A stretch of DNA of 64,000 nucleotides from Fimbriimonas ginsengisoli Gsoil 348 (GCF_000724625.1 NZ_CP007139.1:2604001-2668000), one strand, 5' to 3'; shown: positions 16,855 through 26,231, numbered from the stretch's first letter. The notes: generated by a model from the letters alone, not told the origin. A program made the numbers and translations.

Positions 16855-17814
16855 ATGAACGTTTGCACTGTCGCCCGCCTTGCTTTGACCGGATTCACCG
16901 CCCTTGGCGCCCTCGGATTCGCCACCGCCCAAGCTCCTCACATGGCTCTGATTTCAGATGCGGGGGGCTCGTACAACGGGAGCGTGATTCACAAGATCAA
17001 CGCCGAAACCGGGCAATACCTCGGCTCGTTCGGCGCCGGCATCCTGAAACATGCGGGGCCCCTCGCGATCCAACGCGCCGGCACCACGGTTGTGGTGGCA
17101 GACGACGATGGGCTCAAGCGATTCAGTGTCGTCAGCGGAAAATACCTTGGGCTTCTTGTACCCAAAGACAAGATCTATCCGGGAAAGGCGGCCGCAATCG
17201 GTTACGACTTCGGGGGCGGAGTCAACTTTGTCGAACAAACGGCGGCGGCTGCTTACCGAGTTCGTCGATATACCGACTTTTACGCGGACGGCCGACTCTT
17301 CTTTTTCTCGGAAATCTATCACAAAGGAACCTTTGCGAGCACCGTCTCCGTGGGACCGCGCCTGTCGTACCTCATCGAGGTTCTCCATGGCGATCTCGCC
17401 TCTACGATCGGCGATCTTTACAACATGGCTCCGACGCTCAACCAGCTCAAGATCCCGCCGATCTACTACGCCACAACCCCGCAAGCTTTTCGGGACGCCG
17501 GAGACTTTCGAGCCTGGTACGGATCGTTCCTTCGGGTGTTGCCAAGTGGTGAAATTCGGCTGGGGCAAGGCGATCTGAACGCCGGCGGGCATGTTGGCTG
17601 GCTAGGTTATGGCCGCTTCTTGGGCGCCGCCGAGTGCTCCAGCTTCAATATGGTGGCCGGCGAAGTGACGATGGCGACCGAGGTGAACCCGGTCAAGGTG
17701 AACCTCTACAACTTTATTGACCTACCGGTCATCACGCTCCAGCCGAAGGCGACGATCGAGTCCTACTTCGTCCACGGCAGCCTTTCCGGCGTCGCGACCT
17801 ACCGCCAACCCTAA
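16855..17814 (+). CDS. Secreted protein of unknown function, paralogue 1
   Basis: I chose ATG 16855 because it starts a signal peptide (MNVCTVARLALTGF, ending ATAQA) and follows GGAAAGAGAG; the frame is open further upstream but that part looks non-coding. The mature protein (about 295 aa) has short repeats of the type VVVADDDGLKRFSVVSGKYLG, suggesting a beta-propeller-like fold. It shares its opening pattern (LISDAGG, SVIHKINAETGQYLGS) and its C-terminal block (FLRVLPSGEIRLGQGDL) with the next gene, so the two are tandem duplicates. Function is not recognised. Confidence 0.75.
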   Translation: MNVCTVARLALTGFTALGALGFATAQAPHMALISDAGGSYNGSVIHKINAETGQYLGSFGAGILKHAGPLAIQRAGTTVVVADDDGLKRFSVVSGKYLGLLVPKDKIYPGKAAAIGYDFGGGVNFVEQTAAAAYRVRRYTDFYADGRLFFFSEIYHKGTFASTVSVGPRLSYLIEVLHGDLASTIGDLYNMAPTLNQLKIPPIYYATTPQAFRDAGDFRAWYGSFLRVLPSGEIRLGQGDLNAGGHVGWLGYGRFLGAAECSSFNMVAGEVTMATEVNPVKVNLYNFIDLPVITLQPKATIESYFVHGSLSGVATYRQP

Positions 17815-17860
17815 TCGGAACGATCCGTCGTTTCAGCCCAGCTCAAGGAGACCAATTTTC

Positions 17861-18838
17861 ATGAACTTTCGCATCGCTCTCACGTCCCTAGCCGCCTTCG
17901 CAACCTTCGCCACCGCCTTGGCCGACCCTGGCATTCTGACCCTGGTGTCCGACTCGGGTGACCTGACGGGAGTCAGCGTCATTCATCGCATCGACTCCGA
18001 AACGGGAGCGTACCAAGGTTCGATCGGCGGCCTCTACCTAAACCACGCCGGCGCGATTGCTTGCAGCACCGAGTATTACAACGTGAAAACCGTCAACAAG
18101 CGGGTTTACGTCGCTGACGACACTGGCATCAAAAACTTCAATGTCGCCACCGGCATGTACAACGGAATGATCCCTTACAACGGTCAGGGAAAGGCGATCG
18201 CGATGTGTTTCGGCACCTGCCGGGTGACCGCCGGAAACGACTATCTCTCCGACCCCGACCTCCTCGTCGTGTTCCAAACCGACGCGCTTCATTACAAGCT
18301 CCGCCGGTACGACGCCCTGACCGGAGCCCTGCTGACCGAGTCGGCGCCGGTCACCGCGCTGCTCACCGGTCCGGTTTCGATCTCATGCTCTTTGGGCGAT
18401 ATCGATGTTATGTATGGGGCGGGCGCAACCAGTTGCGACGATATCTTTAGCGGCAACACCGTTCATCTGACGAAGCCGGTTCTGACTTCTCATACAGCCA
18501 TTTACGCGATGGATACCGGCGATTACCGGTCGTCCATGGGTCCCTTCCTGCGTGTTTTGGGGAACGGGGAGCTGAGAAGTGGCATCGGGCACTTAAACGG
18601 CGGCATCCACTTGGGCTGGCTGGCTCCGGGCAAGTACGTCGGAACGATTTCGGGAAGCGAGTTCCACCGAACCGAGGTAATAACGAACGTGAACTCGATG
18701 CTGGTAACTCTGACCGGATTCTACGCCGCCGGCAGCTACATCTCGCAAAGCACCTATCCCCTTTACGCGGCATTCAAGCACGGAACTCTGCGCGGCATCG
18801 CCCACTACGGAGATCCGAAGCTCTACAACGTCTGGTGA
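17861..18838 (+). CDS. Secreted protein of unknown function, paralogue 2
   Basis: ATG 17861 follows AAGGAG at 17845-17850 and opens a signal peptide (MNFRIALTSLAAFA, ending TALADP). The 325-aa product parallels the preceding gene: LTLVSDSGDLTGVSVIHRID, VYVADDTGIKNFNVATG, then FLRVLGNGELRSGIGHL and HLGWLAPGKYVG. It has extra cysteines (for example AMCFGTCRV) not seen in paralogue 1. It may be an extracellular or periplasmic binding protein; function is not recognised. A 12-bp hairpin follows. Confidence 0.75.
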   Translation: MNFRIALTSLAAFATFATALADPGILTLVSDSGDLTGVSVIHRIDSETGAYQGSIGGLYLNHAGAIACSTEYYNVKTVNKRVYVADDTGIKNFNVATGMYNGMIPYNGQGKAIAMCFGTCRVTAGNDYLSDPDLLVVFQTDALHYKLRRYDALTGALLTESAPVTALLTGPVSISCSLGDIDVMYGAGATSCDDIFSGNTVHLTKPVLTSHTAIYAMDTGDYRSSMGPFLRVLGNGELRSGIGHLNGGIHLGWLAPGKYVGTISGSEFHRTEVITNVNSMLVTLTGFYAAGSYISQSTYPLYAAFKHGTLRGIAHYGDPKLYNVW

Positions 18839-18873
18839 GAACCGGGGCTTTACGGCCTCACTAAGATTGGGGC

Positions 18874-18904
18874 GTCGGAGAGGCTGGGTATCAGCCTCTC
18901 CGAC
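18874..18904 (+). terminator. Hairpin after the secreted paralogue pair
   Basis: gtcggagaggct (18874-18885) pairs perfectly with agcctctccgac (18893-18904) across a 7-base loop. No T-run follows, so termination strength is uncertain. Confidence 0.6.
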
Positions 18905-19057
18905 TCACAAATATGTCTAGGTGGACCACCGGTCGAACTACGATGACTACGCTTTCTGGGCTTCGCCGGTGAAAAGCGCGAAGGGCTTCGCGCACTCCCA
19001 AAGCGCTTCGCGCCTGAAAACCCTTTCGCGCGGTAGAACCGTAGAAGGACGTAAGCG

Positions 19058-19954
19058 ATGCCAAACCATTCGATTCACCATGTCACGGCGGTGACCGCTC
19101 ATATCGGGCAGAACCTGCAGTTCTACACCGGCGTCCTCGGCCTGAGGCTCGTCAAGAAGAGCGTAAACCAAGACGACGTCAGCGCTTATCACCTGTTCTA
19201 TGCGGACGCGGTCGGTACGCCGGGGACGGACATGACGTTCTTCGATTGGCCCAGCGCGGGCTCGAATCTTCCAGGCCCCGGCACGGTGGCCCTTACCGTT
19301 TTTCGAGTGCCACAAGGCTCGCTCGATTTCTGGCACGACCGGCTCGAAGCGGCCTCCGCGTTCCCGCATCTCGGCGAGGGACATCTTCTGTTCAACGATC
19401 CAGAAGGGCAGCGGCTGGAGTTGGTTGAAGACAAGCGCTCTAGCGACGCCGTTCCGTGGACCAGCGAGGTGCCAGAAGAAAAAGCGATCCGCGGCATCCT
19501 CGGAGTAGATATCGAGAGCGCCCGGCCAGAGAGCACGGCCAAGGTGCTGACCGACATTCTGGGTTACAAGCGGCTCTCCAGCGGGTATTTCGAAACCGAC
19601 GACGAAGCGGCACGAGTCCGCCTGGTCGTGTCGGGGGCCAATCGGCTGGGTCGCGTGGGCGCGGGCGGAGTGCACCACGTCGCGTTCCGCGTAAAAGACG
19701 ACGAGGAGCTGCTCGCGATGCAGGCGAAGGTCGAGGCCGCCGGCATTTCCACCTCGGGCTACATCGACCGGTTCTATTTCCACTCCCTTTACTTCCGTGA
19801 GCCGGGCGGCATCCTGTTCGAGCTCGCGACGGAAGGTCCTGGTTTCGCCAGCGACGAGAGCATGGAGGAGTTGGGCAAACATCTCGCCCTCCCCCCATTC
19901 CTGGAGAATCGTCGCGACGAGATCGAGTCGGGGCTAAAGCCGCTGCCGACGTAG
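19058..19954 (+). CDS. VOC-superfamily ring-cleaving dioxygenase / glyoxalase-type protein
   Basis: The 298-aa protein has two vicinal-oxygen-chelate halves. The first starts IHHVTAVTAHIGQNLQFYTG and carries LGLRLVKKSVNQDD, typical of the MhqO/MhqA hydroquinone dioxygenase group. The second has GGVHHVAFRVKDDEELL and ends with GGILFELATEGPGF, giving the His/His/Glu metal site. It probably opens or detoxifies a quinol-like compound using a bound metal. Start ATG 19058 has GAAGGA upstream. It stands alone between a terminator and the TPM gene. Confidence 0.8.
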   Translation: MPNHSIHHVTAVTAHIGQNLQFYTGVLGLRLVKKSVNQDDVSAYHLFYADAVGTPGTDMTFFDWPSAGSNLPGPGTVALTVFRVPQGSLDFWHDRLEAASAFPHLGEGHLLFNDPEGQRLELVEDKRSSDAVPWTSEVPEEKAIRGILGVDIESARPESTAKVLTDILGYKRLSSGYFETDDEAARVRLVVSGANRLGRVGAGGVHHVAFRVKDDEELLAMQAKVEAAGISTSGYIDRFYFHSLYFREPGGILFELATEGPGFASDESMEELGKHLALPPFLENRRDEIESGLKPLPT

Positions 19955-19982
19955 CGCTTCAACCTAACTCGCGGCCCCTTCG

Positions 19983-19988
19983 TATACT
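19983..19988 (+). promoter_or_regulatory. -10 box of the TPM gene
   Basis: A consensus-like TATACT ends 6 bases before the GTG at 19995. There is no room for a Shine-Dalgarno in a normal leader, which points to leaderless initiation. Confidence 0.55.
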
Positions 19989-19994
19989 GAGTTC

Positions 19995-20918
19995 GTGAAG
20001 CGCATCGCAGTCTTGCTTGGGTTCCTGCTCGTCGTGGCGGCCGGTGCGCAGACATACCCGGCTCGGCCGGATGGTAGCTTCGTCGCCGACGGCGCGGGTC
20101 TCCTCAAAGAGCCGGACAAGGCGGACATCACGCTTCGCTCGCGATCCGTGCTCAAGACGACAGGAGCCCCGATCGTGGTGGCGACGGTTCCATCGCTCGC
20201 CTCCGTCGGCGCCCAGGCCATCGGCATCGAGGCATACGCTCATAAGCTTTTCGACACCTGGGGCATCGGGTCGAAGCATGCCAACCACGGAATTTTGCTG
20301 CTCGTAGCGAAAGACGATCACAAGGCGAGAATCGAGCTTGGCAAAGACTGGGAGCACCGATACGATCCGGACTCGCATCGGATTATGGTGGGGACGATCA
20401 TCCCCAGGTTCAAGCAAGGCGACTACTCGGCGGGAATCCGGGATGGCGTGCGCGATCTAGATAACATGCTCCGGACTGCCGCCGCGGAGACCCCCGGGTC
20501 GGCCGCTCCGGCAATGGTGGACTACCAGGAAGGCGAGTCGAGCGACGATTCATCATCGTCGATAGGCAGTTTCGCGGCCGGGTTTGGCGGCGTGATGCTT
20601 ATATTCTTTGGGATATTCGCGATTGTCTTCATCTCGGTCATCATCACCTTTGTAAACCGGATGCGGGGAATAAGTGGCCCCTTGGATTGGACCCGGCCTC
20701 GCCGCTACGGCGCCCCGTACGACTCGACGACCAACGTCTGGATCGATCCCGGTACGAACCCCGGTTATACGAACCCTTCCGACATCGGCATCGCCAGCTC
20801 CTACGATTCCTCGTCGAGCAGTTCGACTTACGATTCCAGCAGCTCCAGCTCCTCCGACTCCGGCGGCGGCTTCGACTCCGGCAGCAGCGGCGGCGGTGGC
20901 GATAGCGGTTCCTGGTAG
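19995..20918 (+). CDS. TPM-domain (YgcG-like) membrane protein with Ser/Gly-rich tail
   Basis: The 307-aa protein has a signal peptide (MKRIAVLLGFLLVVAAGAQ), then a TPM domain at about 25-165 (FVADGAGLLKEPDKADI, HGILLLVAKDDHKARIELGK, IIPRFKQGDYSAGIRDGV). A membrane helix follows at about 196-218. The C-terminal tail of Ser, Asp and Gly (SSSSSTYDSSSSSSSDSGGG) is typical of YgcG-type proteins. TPM proteins act in the envelope or, in plastids, in photosystem repair. Its exact role here is unknown. The next gene starts 6 bases after its stop. Confidence 0.8.
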   Translation: MKRIAVLLGFLLVVAAGAQTYPARPDGSFVADGAGLLKEPDKADITLRSRSVLKTTGAPIVVATVPSLASVGAQAIGIEAYAHKLFDTWGIGSKHANHGILLLVAKDDHKARIELGKDWEHRYDPDSHRIMVGTIIPRFKQGDYSAGIRDGVRDLDNMLRTAAAETPGSAAPAMVDYQEGESSDDSSSSIGSFAAGFGGVMLIFFGIFAIVFISVIITFVNRMRGISGPLDWTRPRRYGAPYDSTTNVWIDPGTNPGYTNPSDIGIASSYDSSSSSSTYDSSSSSSSDSGGGFDSGSSGGGGDSGSW

Positions 20919-20924
20919 CGGTCC

Positions 20925-22229
20925 ATGCTCGCACCCCTTCTCGTCGCGGCGCTCTTGCTGGGGCAAGCCGCCGGAAAACCGGACCCTATGACCGAAGCGT
21001 TTCAAGCGGTACGGACCCGCGGTAGCGCGCTCCACGCCCTTAAGATCATGGAGGATCATTGGGCGGCCACCGGGAAGGACGACTTCAGCAGCCAAACGTT
21101 GGGGTGGTTCTACTCGTTCCTAGGCGAAACGCAGAAGGCGAACGAGGTCTTTCCGAAGTACCAGGATCGGAACGCCAAGCCGCCCATCGACGAGCTCGAT
21201 GCCTGCCGTTCGGTCGACGCCGTGGAGGCGGTCGTCCGAGAGGCTAAGCGGCATCAGGTCCTGATGATCAACGAGATGCACCATGTGCCTCAGGTCCGCA
21301 CCTTTATCCTGGCCGTCATGCGCCGCTTGCGGAGCGAGGGGTACCGCTACTACGCGGCGGAGACTTTCCAGAATTACGAGCCGCTCATCTTATCCGGTCA
21401 CGCAAGGTTCGATACGGGCCGCTACACGCTGGAACCTCTTTTCGGGCAAATCGTGCGCGAAATGCTTATGGTCGGCTACCAACCGGTGGCTTACGAAAGC
21501 ACGATATACGTCCCGTCCGATACCGATGCCCAGGCGATCGCCCGACGAGAAACGGAGGAGGCGCACAACCTGATCGCGAAGGTCTTTCACCGAAATCCGA
21601 GGGCGCGAGTGCTCGTTCACGCCGGAGGGAGCCATATCTACAAGGCCAGCGACTCCGTCGGCAATCGCTGGATGGCCGCTCGGCTGATCGAAGAAACCGG
21701 CCTCGACGTCTTCACGGTCGACACCGCCGACATGCGGGAAGAGTCTCCGTCGGAGAACGCTTGGGCTTCTTACGACCACGTCATGGCGAGGCACCGTCCA
21801 AAATCGCCGATCGCCTTGCGGCGTCCGGACGGAACCTATTGGACTGGCGGCTGGGCGAAGAATGCCGTCGATTTGCAGGTCTTCTTTCCGCGAACCGAGC
21901 TCGTTCATGGACGCCCGAATTGGATTACTTGGGAAACCGGTAGGCGCCTGATTCCGATTCCCTTTAAGGCTCCCGATCCCGCGCTGCGCTATCTCGCCGA
22001 GGCCTCTGTGGTGGGGGAGCCGGAAGACGCGATTCCGGTAGATCGAGTCGTCATATGGCCCGGAAAGCCAATCCCGTACCTCGCTCTGCCACCGGGCCAG
22101 TACGAGATTCGGTTCTACGACGAGGAGGGAAGGGTTGCCGCTCCTATGCGTCGATGCATTTCCGTCGACAATCGGAAACTATTGGGCGGTACACCAAAAG
22201 CGACAGAAACCGCTAAGATACGGCCATAG
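20925..22229 (+). CDS. Secreted ChaN/EreA/TraB-like protein of unknown function
   Basis: The 434-aa protein has a short signal peptide (MLAPLLVAALLLGQAAG). The central ~250 residues have an arrangement reminiscent of the ChaN / erythromycin esterase / TraB fold group: VLMINEMHHVPQVRTFI (a Glu-x2-His pair), YRYYAAETF, then RVLVHAGGSHIYK with another His. This is pattern recognition, not a firm assignment. The C-terminal part (about 285-434) is an extra beta-rich domain. It follows the TPM gene closely and may share its transcript. Confidence 0.55.
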   Translation: MLAPLLVAALLLGQAAGKPDPMTEAFQAVRTRGSALHALKIMEDHWAATGKDDFSSQTLGWFYSFLGETQKANEVFPKYQDRNAKPPIDELDACRSVDAVEAVVREAKRHQVLMINEMHHVPQVRTFILAVMRRLRSEGYRYYAAETFQNYEPLILSGHARFDTGRYTLEPLFGQIVREMLMVGYQPVAYESTIYVPSDTDAQAIARRETEEAHNLIAKVFHRNPRARVLVHAGGSHIYKASDSVGNRWMAARLIEETGLDVFTVDTADMREESPSENAWASYDHVMARHRPKSPIALRRPDGTYWTGGWAKNAVDLQVFFPRTELVHGRPNWITWETGRRLIPIPFKAPDPALRYLAEASVVGEPEDAIPVDRVVIWPGKPIPYLALPPGQYEIRFYDEEGRVAAPMRRCISVDNRKLLGGTPKATETAKIRP

Positions 22230-22297
22230 GCTGGGTGCGTGAGCGCCGGCCGATTCCAATTATCTGAGGGTTCATTATCTTTAGCTTCAAGCAACCA

Positions 22298-23554
22298 TTG
22301 CTTCTGGCCGTATTCGCGGCGTCGGGAGCCTTTGCTCAATCCACTCCTTTAGCCATTACGGGAGTCAAAATCGAGATCGGCGACGGCCGCGTCATCGCTA
22401 ACGGCAACATCGTCATTCAGAACGGCAAGATCGTTGCCGTCGGCGAAGGGGTCGCCATTCCCAGTGGCGCCACCACGATCGATGGAAAGGGCGTCGTCGT
22501 CTACCCTGGCTTCATCGATGCCTACACCACGGAAGGGCTGAAACTACCAAGCCCGCCCACCGGCGGCACGCCGCCGAGCAACCGCGACACCGCGCCCGCC
22601 TCAATGTGGCACGGAAACCCGAAAGGGATGCGGCCCGACATCGTCGCCTCCAAGTGTCTGGATCTGAAAGGAAAGCTGAGCGACAATTACGCCCAGGGAA
22701 TCACGACTGCACTTCTCTCCGGCGGCTCCGGCTCCGTCCGCGGCATCGCGACCGTCATCGATTACATCGAAGAGGGAAGCATCCTGGTCCCCAGCGCCGC
22801 CGGGGAACTCTCCTTTCGAGGCGGGGGCGGCGGAGGAGGCGCGGCCGGCGGATACCCCGGCACCCTCTTCGGCACGGTGGCAACCCTTAGGCAGGAACTC
22901 GCCGACGCGCAGTATTACGCTGCGCAAAAGTCGCCGAAGAAAGACGATGGGCTCGAGAACCTTCGCCCGCTCGTGGCTGGCCGGATTCCAGCCCTCTTCG
23001 CGGTAAGCACCGCCCGAGAGATCAGCCGAGCCGCGCGCATCGCCGACGAATTCAACCTCCGCTTCATCGTCACCGGTGGCGGCGAGGCATACCGAAGCAT
23101 CGATCTTCTGAAGAAGAAGAATGCCGCGGTAATCCTTTCGCCCGACCTCGGCTACGAGCCGAGCGTTAAGGTGGAAGATGCTCCGGACGCAACCCCGCAA
23201 GAAGTCTTGGACGAGCGGCACGCCACCTGGGTGGAGAAGACCCACAACGCTAAGGCCCTGTCCGAGGCCGGCATCCCCATCGCCTTCTCCACCGGCGGAT
23301 CGGGCCTCGGCGACTTCCTGGCCAACGTCCGCAAAACGATCGGCGCCGGTCTCCCCCGCGAAGCCGCGCTGAAAGCGCTCACCTCCGACTCCGCCAAGAT
23401 CCTCGGGATTTCCGATCGAGTCGGCACCATCGAAGTGGGCAAGCTGGCCAACCTCGTCATCATGACCGGCGACTTTGCCGACGAAAAGAGCCAGGTCTCC
23501 TCGGTTCTCGTGGAAGGGAAGAAGTTCGACCTCAAGAAGGGAGGCAAGAAATGA
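22298..23554 (+). CDS. Amidohydrolase-family protein lacking the HxH metal motif
   Basis: The product is an imidazolonepropionase/prolidase-like amidohydrolase of about 420 aa with a signal sequence (LLAVFAASGAFAQ). It has the beta-sandwich lead-in (GVKIEIGDGRVIANGNIVIQ) and the C-terminal GTIEVGKLANLVIMTGDF. Where catalytic relatives read GxxDxHxH, this reads GFIDAYTTEGL, so the first metal ligands are lost. The start is doubtful: the frame has a stop at 22265, and the only standard start (TTG 22298) lacks a ribosome site and cuts the signal peptide. An ATT (22274) or ATC (22277) after GAGGG would give an N-terminus with a lysine and a full signal peptide. It overlaps the next gene by ATGA. 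Confidence 0.75.
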   Translation: MLLAVFAASGAFAQSTPLAITGVKIEIGDGRVIANGNIVIQNGKIVAVGEGVAIPSGATTIDGKGVVVYPGFIDAYTTEGLKLPSPPTGGTPPSNRDTAPASMWHGNPKGMRPDIVASKCLDLKGKLSDNYAQGITTALLSGGSGSVRGIATVIDYIEEGSILVPSAAGELSFRGGGGGGGAAGGYPGTLFGTVATLRQELADAQYYAAQKSPKKDDGLENLRPLVAGRIPALFAVSTAREISRAARIADEFNLRFIVTGGGEAYRSIDLLKKKNAAVILSPDLGYEPSVKVEDAPDATPQEVLDERHATWVEKTHNAKALSEAGIPIAFSTGGSGLGDFLANVRKTIGAGLPREAALKALTSDSAKILGISDRVGTIEVGKLANLVIMTGDFADEKSQVSSVLVEGKKFDLKKGGKK

Positions 23555-26187
23555 GCATCCAACGAATGATCGGTCTCCTGTTCGTCGTCCCTGCCCTCGC
23601 GGCCGCCCAAACGAGCCCTCCGACCAAGTTCCCGGTCGAAACGAACACCATGCGAAAGTCGCTGCCCAAAACCGGCGGCGATGTGTTCATCAAGAACGGC
23701 AAACTCCTCACGGCGTCGCACGGCACCCTCGAGGGAACGAGCATCCTCGTCCGCCACGGCAAGATCGCGTCCATCGGCAAAGACCTCGTCGCTCCGGAAG
23801 GGATAACCGTGATCGACGCCACCGGAAAGGTCGTCTCGCCCGGCATCGTTGATGCGCACGTCCACCGAGGAATCGACTCCACCAACGAGGGGACCGACGC
23901 CATCGTAGGCGAGGTCCGGATTCTGGACGTCCTTAACCCCGACGCCAAGACGATCTGGCAAGCCGCCGCCAGCGGAGAGACCACCGGCATGATCCTGCAC
24001 GGCAGCGCCAACCCGATCGGCGGGCAGAGTCAGGTCATCAAGTTCAAGTACGGCCGCTCCGTGGACGACATCCTCTTCCCCGGCGCGCCCAGGATGATTA
24101 AGTTCGCCCTGGGTGAGAACGTCACCCGCTCCGGCAATCAGCAATCGACCCGCTTCCCGCACACCCGCCTCGGCGTCGAAGCGGTCTACCGCCGCGCCTT
24201 CACCCAGGCGCGCGACTACATGAAGAAGTGGGACGCCTACGACGCCGCTCGATTGACTGATCGAAACGCCGTCGCGCCTCAGCGCGACCTCCGGCTGGAG
24301 ACGTTGGCCGATATTCTTCGCCGAAAGATCTGGGTTCAGTGTCACTCGTACCGCGCCTCCGAGATCCTGATGATGGTGCGCCTCAGCCAGGAATTCGGAT
24401 TCAAGATCGGCGCGATGCAACACGCCCTGGAGTCGTACAAGATCGCTCCCGAGCTTGCGAAGGCAGGGGTCGGCGTCTCGATTTTCGAAGACGACTGGGC
24501 CGGAAAGCTGGAGCTGTACGACTGCATCCCCTACGCCGCCGCCATCCTCACCAAGGCGGGCGCCAACGTTTCCATCAACACTGACGGCGTCTCCGGCACC
24601 ACTGCGCTGATTCTGGACGCGGCCAAAACGATGCGGTATGGCGGCCTCACGGAGGACCAGGCGCTTCGCCTCGTCACGATGAATCCGGCCAGGGAACTCG
24701 GCGTCGATACCCGCGTCGGCAGCTTGGACATCGGCAAAGATGCCGATATCGTGGTGTGGGATGGCCACCCGCTCAGCACTTACTCGCGGGTGAATACCAC
24801 GCTGATCGATGGCGAAGTCTTCTTTCAGCGTCGCGACGCATTCGGGGTCGACAAGTCTTCGATCACCAAAACAAAGCTCGATCCGTTCACGTACGTTGCC
24901 AGCCCGGCCGTGCCCAAGTTAGGCAACGTCTATGCCATCGTAGGCGCCACGATCCATCCGGTGCTCGGCCCCACGATCTCGAACGGCATCGTGTTGCTCG
25001 AGGACGGGAAGATCAAGGCGGTTGGGAACCAGGTCATGGTTCCTAAGAACGCGATCGTGGTCGACGCCCGAAAGATGCACGTCTATCCGGGGTTCATCGA
25101 TGCCGGTACGACAATCGGTCTCTCGGAGTTCGGGCAAGTGGGCCAGGCGAGCGATGCGCGCGAGTTCGGCACCAACCAGCCCGACCTCGTCGCCCTAACC
25201 GCCGTCCAATCCTGGAGCGAGCATTTGGCGACCACGCGTTGCGTGGGAGTTACGTCGGTCTTCACCTGCCCCCGGGGCGGCACCGTGTCGGGACAGGGCT
25301 CCGTCATCAACACGGCCGGTTGGACGAACGAGTTGATGGGCGTCAAACCCAAAGCCGCCCTCTGCCTCAACTGGCCGGGTGGTGGCGGCGGATTTAGCGA
25401 CGTCGATATCGACACCGTTGGCGACAACGACGGAGACGGCTCCGGTTCGGACAAGAACGACAATATGGGCGGAGGCGGTCAAGGGTTCGGAGGCGGTGGC
25501 GACGGCACCACGTCGGACGACATCAAGACTTACTTCGACAAGGCGGTCAAGTACGGGAAGGCCCACGACGTCGCGGACCTCTCGTTGGAGGCGATGCAGC
25601 CTTACATTAGCGGTCAGCTCCCGGTCTTCATCCGAGTACGCGACCGCGCGGGAATCATCGCGGTGGTCGAGTTCGTGAAGAAATATAAACTGAAGGCGGT
25701 CGTCGTCGACGCGCCGGAATCCTGGAAAGAGGCCAAGCTGCTGGCCGATAACCACATTCCAGTCATCCTCTCCGCCGCCGGCAAGACGACGTTGAGCGCC
25801 AATACGACGACCAACGACTGGGACCCGTACGACACGCCCTACGCCACTCCGGCTCTCCTGAAGCGAGCGGGCGTCAAGTTCTGCTTCATGAGCGACAGCT
25901 ACGCGGACGCGAAGAACCTCCCCGAACGGGTCGGTGAATCGTGCGCCTACGGCCTCTCGCGCGAAGACGCGGTTCGCGCTCTAACCCTCTCCGCCGCCGA
26001 GATCCTCGGTGTTTCCGACAAACTCGGCAGCATCACCCCAGGCAAGACCGGAAACCTCGTCATCACCGACGGCGATCCGTTCGAGATGACAAGCAACATC
26101 CGCTATGTCTTCGTCGATGGCAAGCCAGTCAGGCTGGAAAGTAAATTCACGCGACTCCGCGATATGTACCTTCAGCGAGTGCAGTAG
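23551..26187 (+). CDS. Tandem two-domain amidohydrolase, secreted
   Basis: The 878-aa protein has a signal peptide (MSIQRMIGLLFVVPALAAAQ) and two amidohydrolase units in one chain. Unit 1 (about 45-430) keeps the metal site: GIVDAHVHRG, WVQCHSYRAS, a later QHALE His and SINTDG with the catalytic Asp. Unit 2 (about 445-878) repeats the fold but reads GFIDAGTTIGL at the HxH position and has a Gly-rich insert near residue 630, so it looks non-catalytic. It is translationally coupled to the preceding HxH-less amidohydrolase; together they may form one periplasmic enzyme. The substrate cannot be told from sequence. Confidence 0.8.
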   Translation: MSIQRMIGLLFVVPALAAAQTSPPTKFPVETNTMRKSLPKTGGDVFIKNGKLLTASHGTLEGTSILVRHGKIASIGKDLVAPEGITVIDATGKVVSPGIVDAHVHRGIDSTNEGTDAIVGEVRILDVLNPDAKTIWQAAASGETTGMILHGSANPIGGQSQVIKFKYGRSVDDILFPGAPRMIKFALGENVTRSGNQQSTRFPHTRLGVEAVYRRAFTQARDYMKKWDAYDAARLTDRNAVAPQRDLRLETLADILRRKIWVQCHSYRASEILMMVRLSQEFGFKIGAMQHALESYKIAPELAKAGVGVSIFEDDWAGKLELYDCIPYAAAILTKAGANVSINTDGVSGTTALILDAAKTMRYGGLTEDQALRLVTMNPARELGVDTRVGSLDIGKDADIVVWDGHPLSTYSRVNTTLIDGEVFFQRRDAFGVDKSSITKTKLDPFTYVASPAVPKLGNVYAIVGATIHPVLGPTISNGIVLLEDGKIKAVGNQVMVPKNAIVVDARKMHVYPGFIDAGTTIGLSEFGQVGQASDAREFGTNQPDLVALTAVQSWSEHLATTRCVGVTSVFTCPRGGTVSGQGSVINTAGWTNELMGVKPKAALCLNWPGGGGGFSDVDIDTVGDNDGDGSGSDKNDNMGGGGQGFGGGGDGTTSDDIKTYFDKAVKYGKAHDVADLSLEAMQPYISGQLPVFIRVRDRAGIIAVVEFVKKYKLKAVVVDAPESWKEAKLLADNHIPVILSAAGKTTLSANTTTNDWDPYDTPYATPALLKRAGVKFCFMSDSYADAKNLPERVGESCAYGLSREDAVRALTLSAAEILGVSDKLGSITPGKTGNLVITDGDPFEMTSNIRYVFVDGKPVRLESKFTRLRDMYLQRVQ

Positions 26188-26203
26188 CGACCGATCCGCC
26201 TTA

Positions 26204-26231
26204 GCAGAGCGCGACCCTAGTCGCGCTCTGC
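26204..26231. terminator. Hairpin between convergent amidohydrolase and pdxT genes
   Basis: gcagagcgcgac (26204-26215) pairs perfectly with gtcgcgctctgc (26220-26231) across a 4-base loop. Lying between convergent genes, it probably terminates both, though no T-run is visible. Confidence 0.6.

Noticed and set aside
23152-24768. 538-aa minus-strand ORF opposite the amidohydrolases
   Set aside because: Antisense shadow with repetitive Asp/Val/Arg composition and no domain signal.
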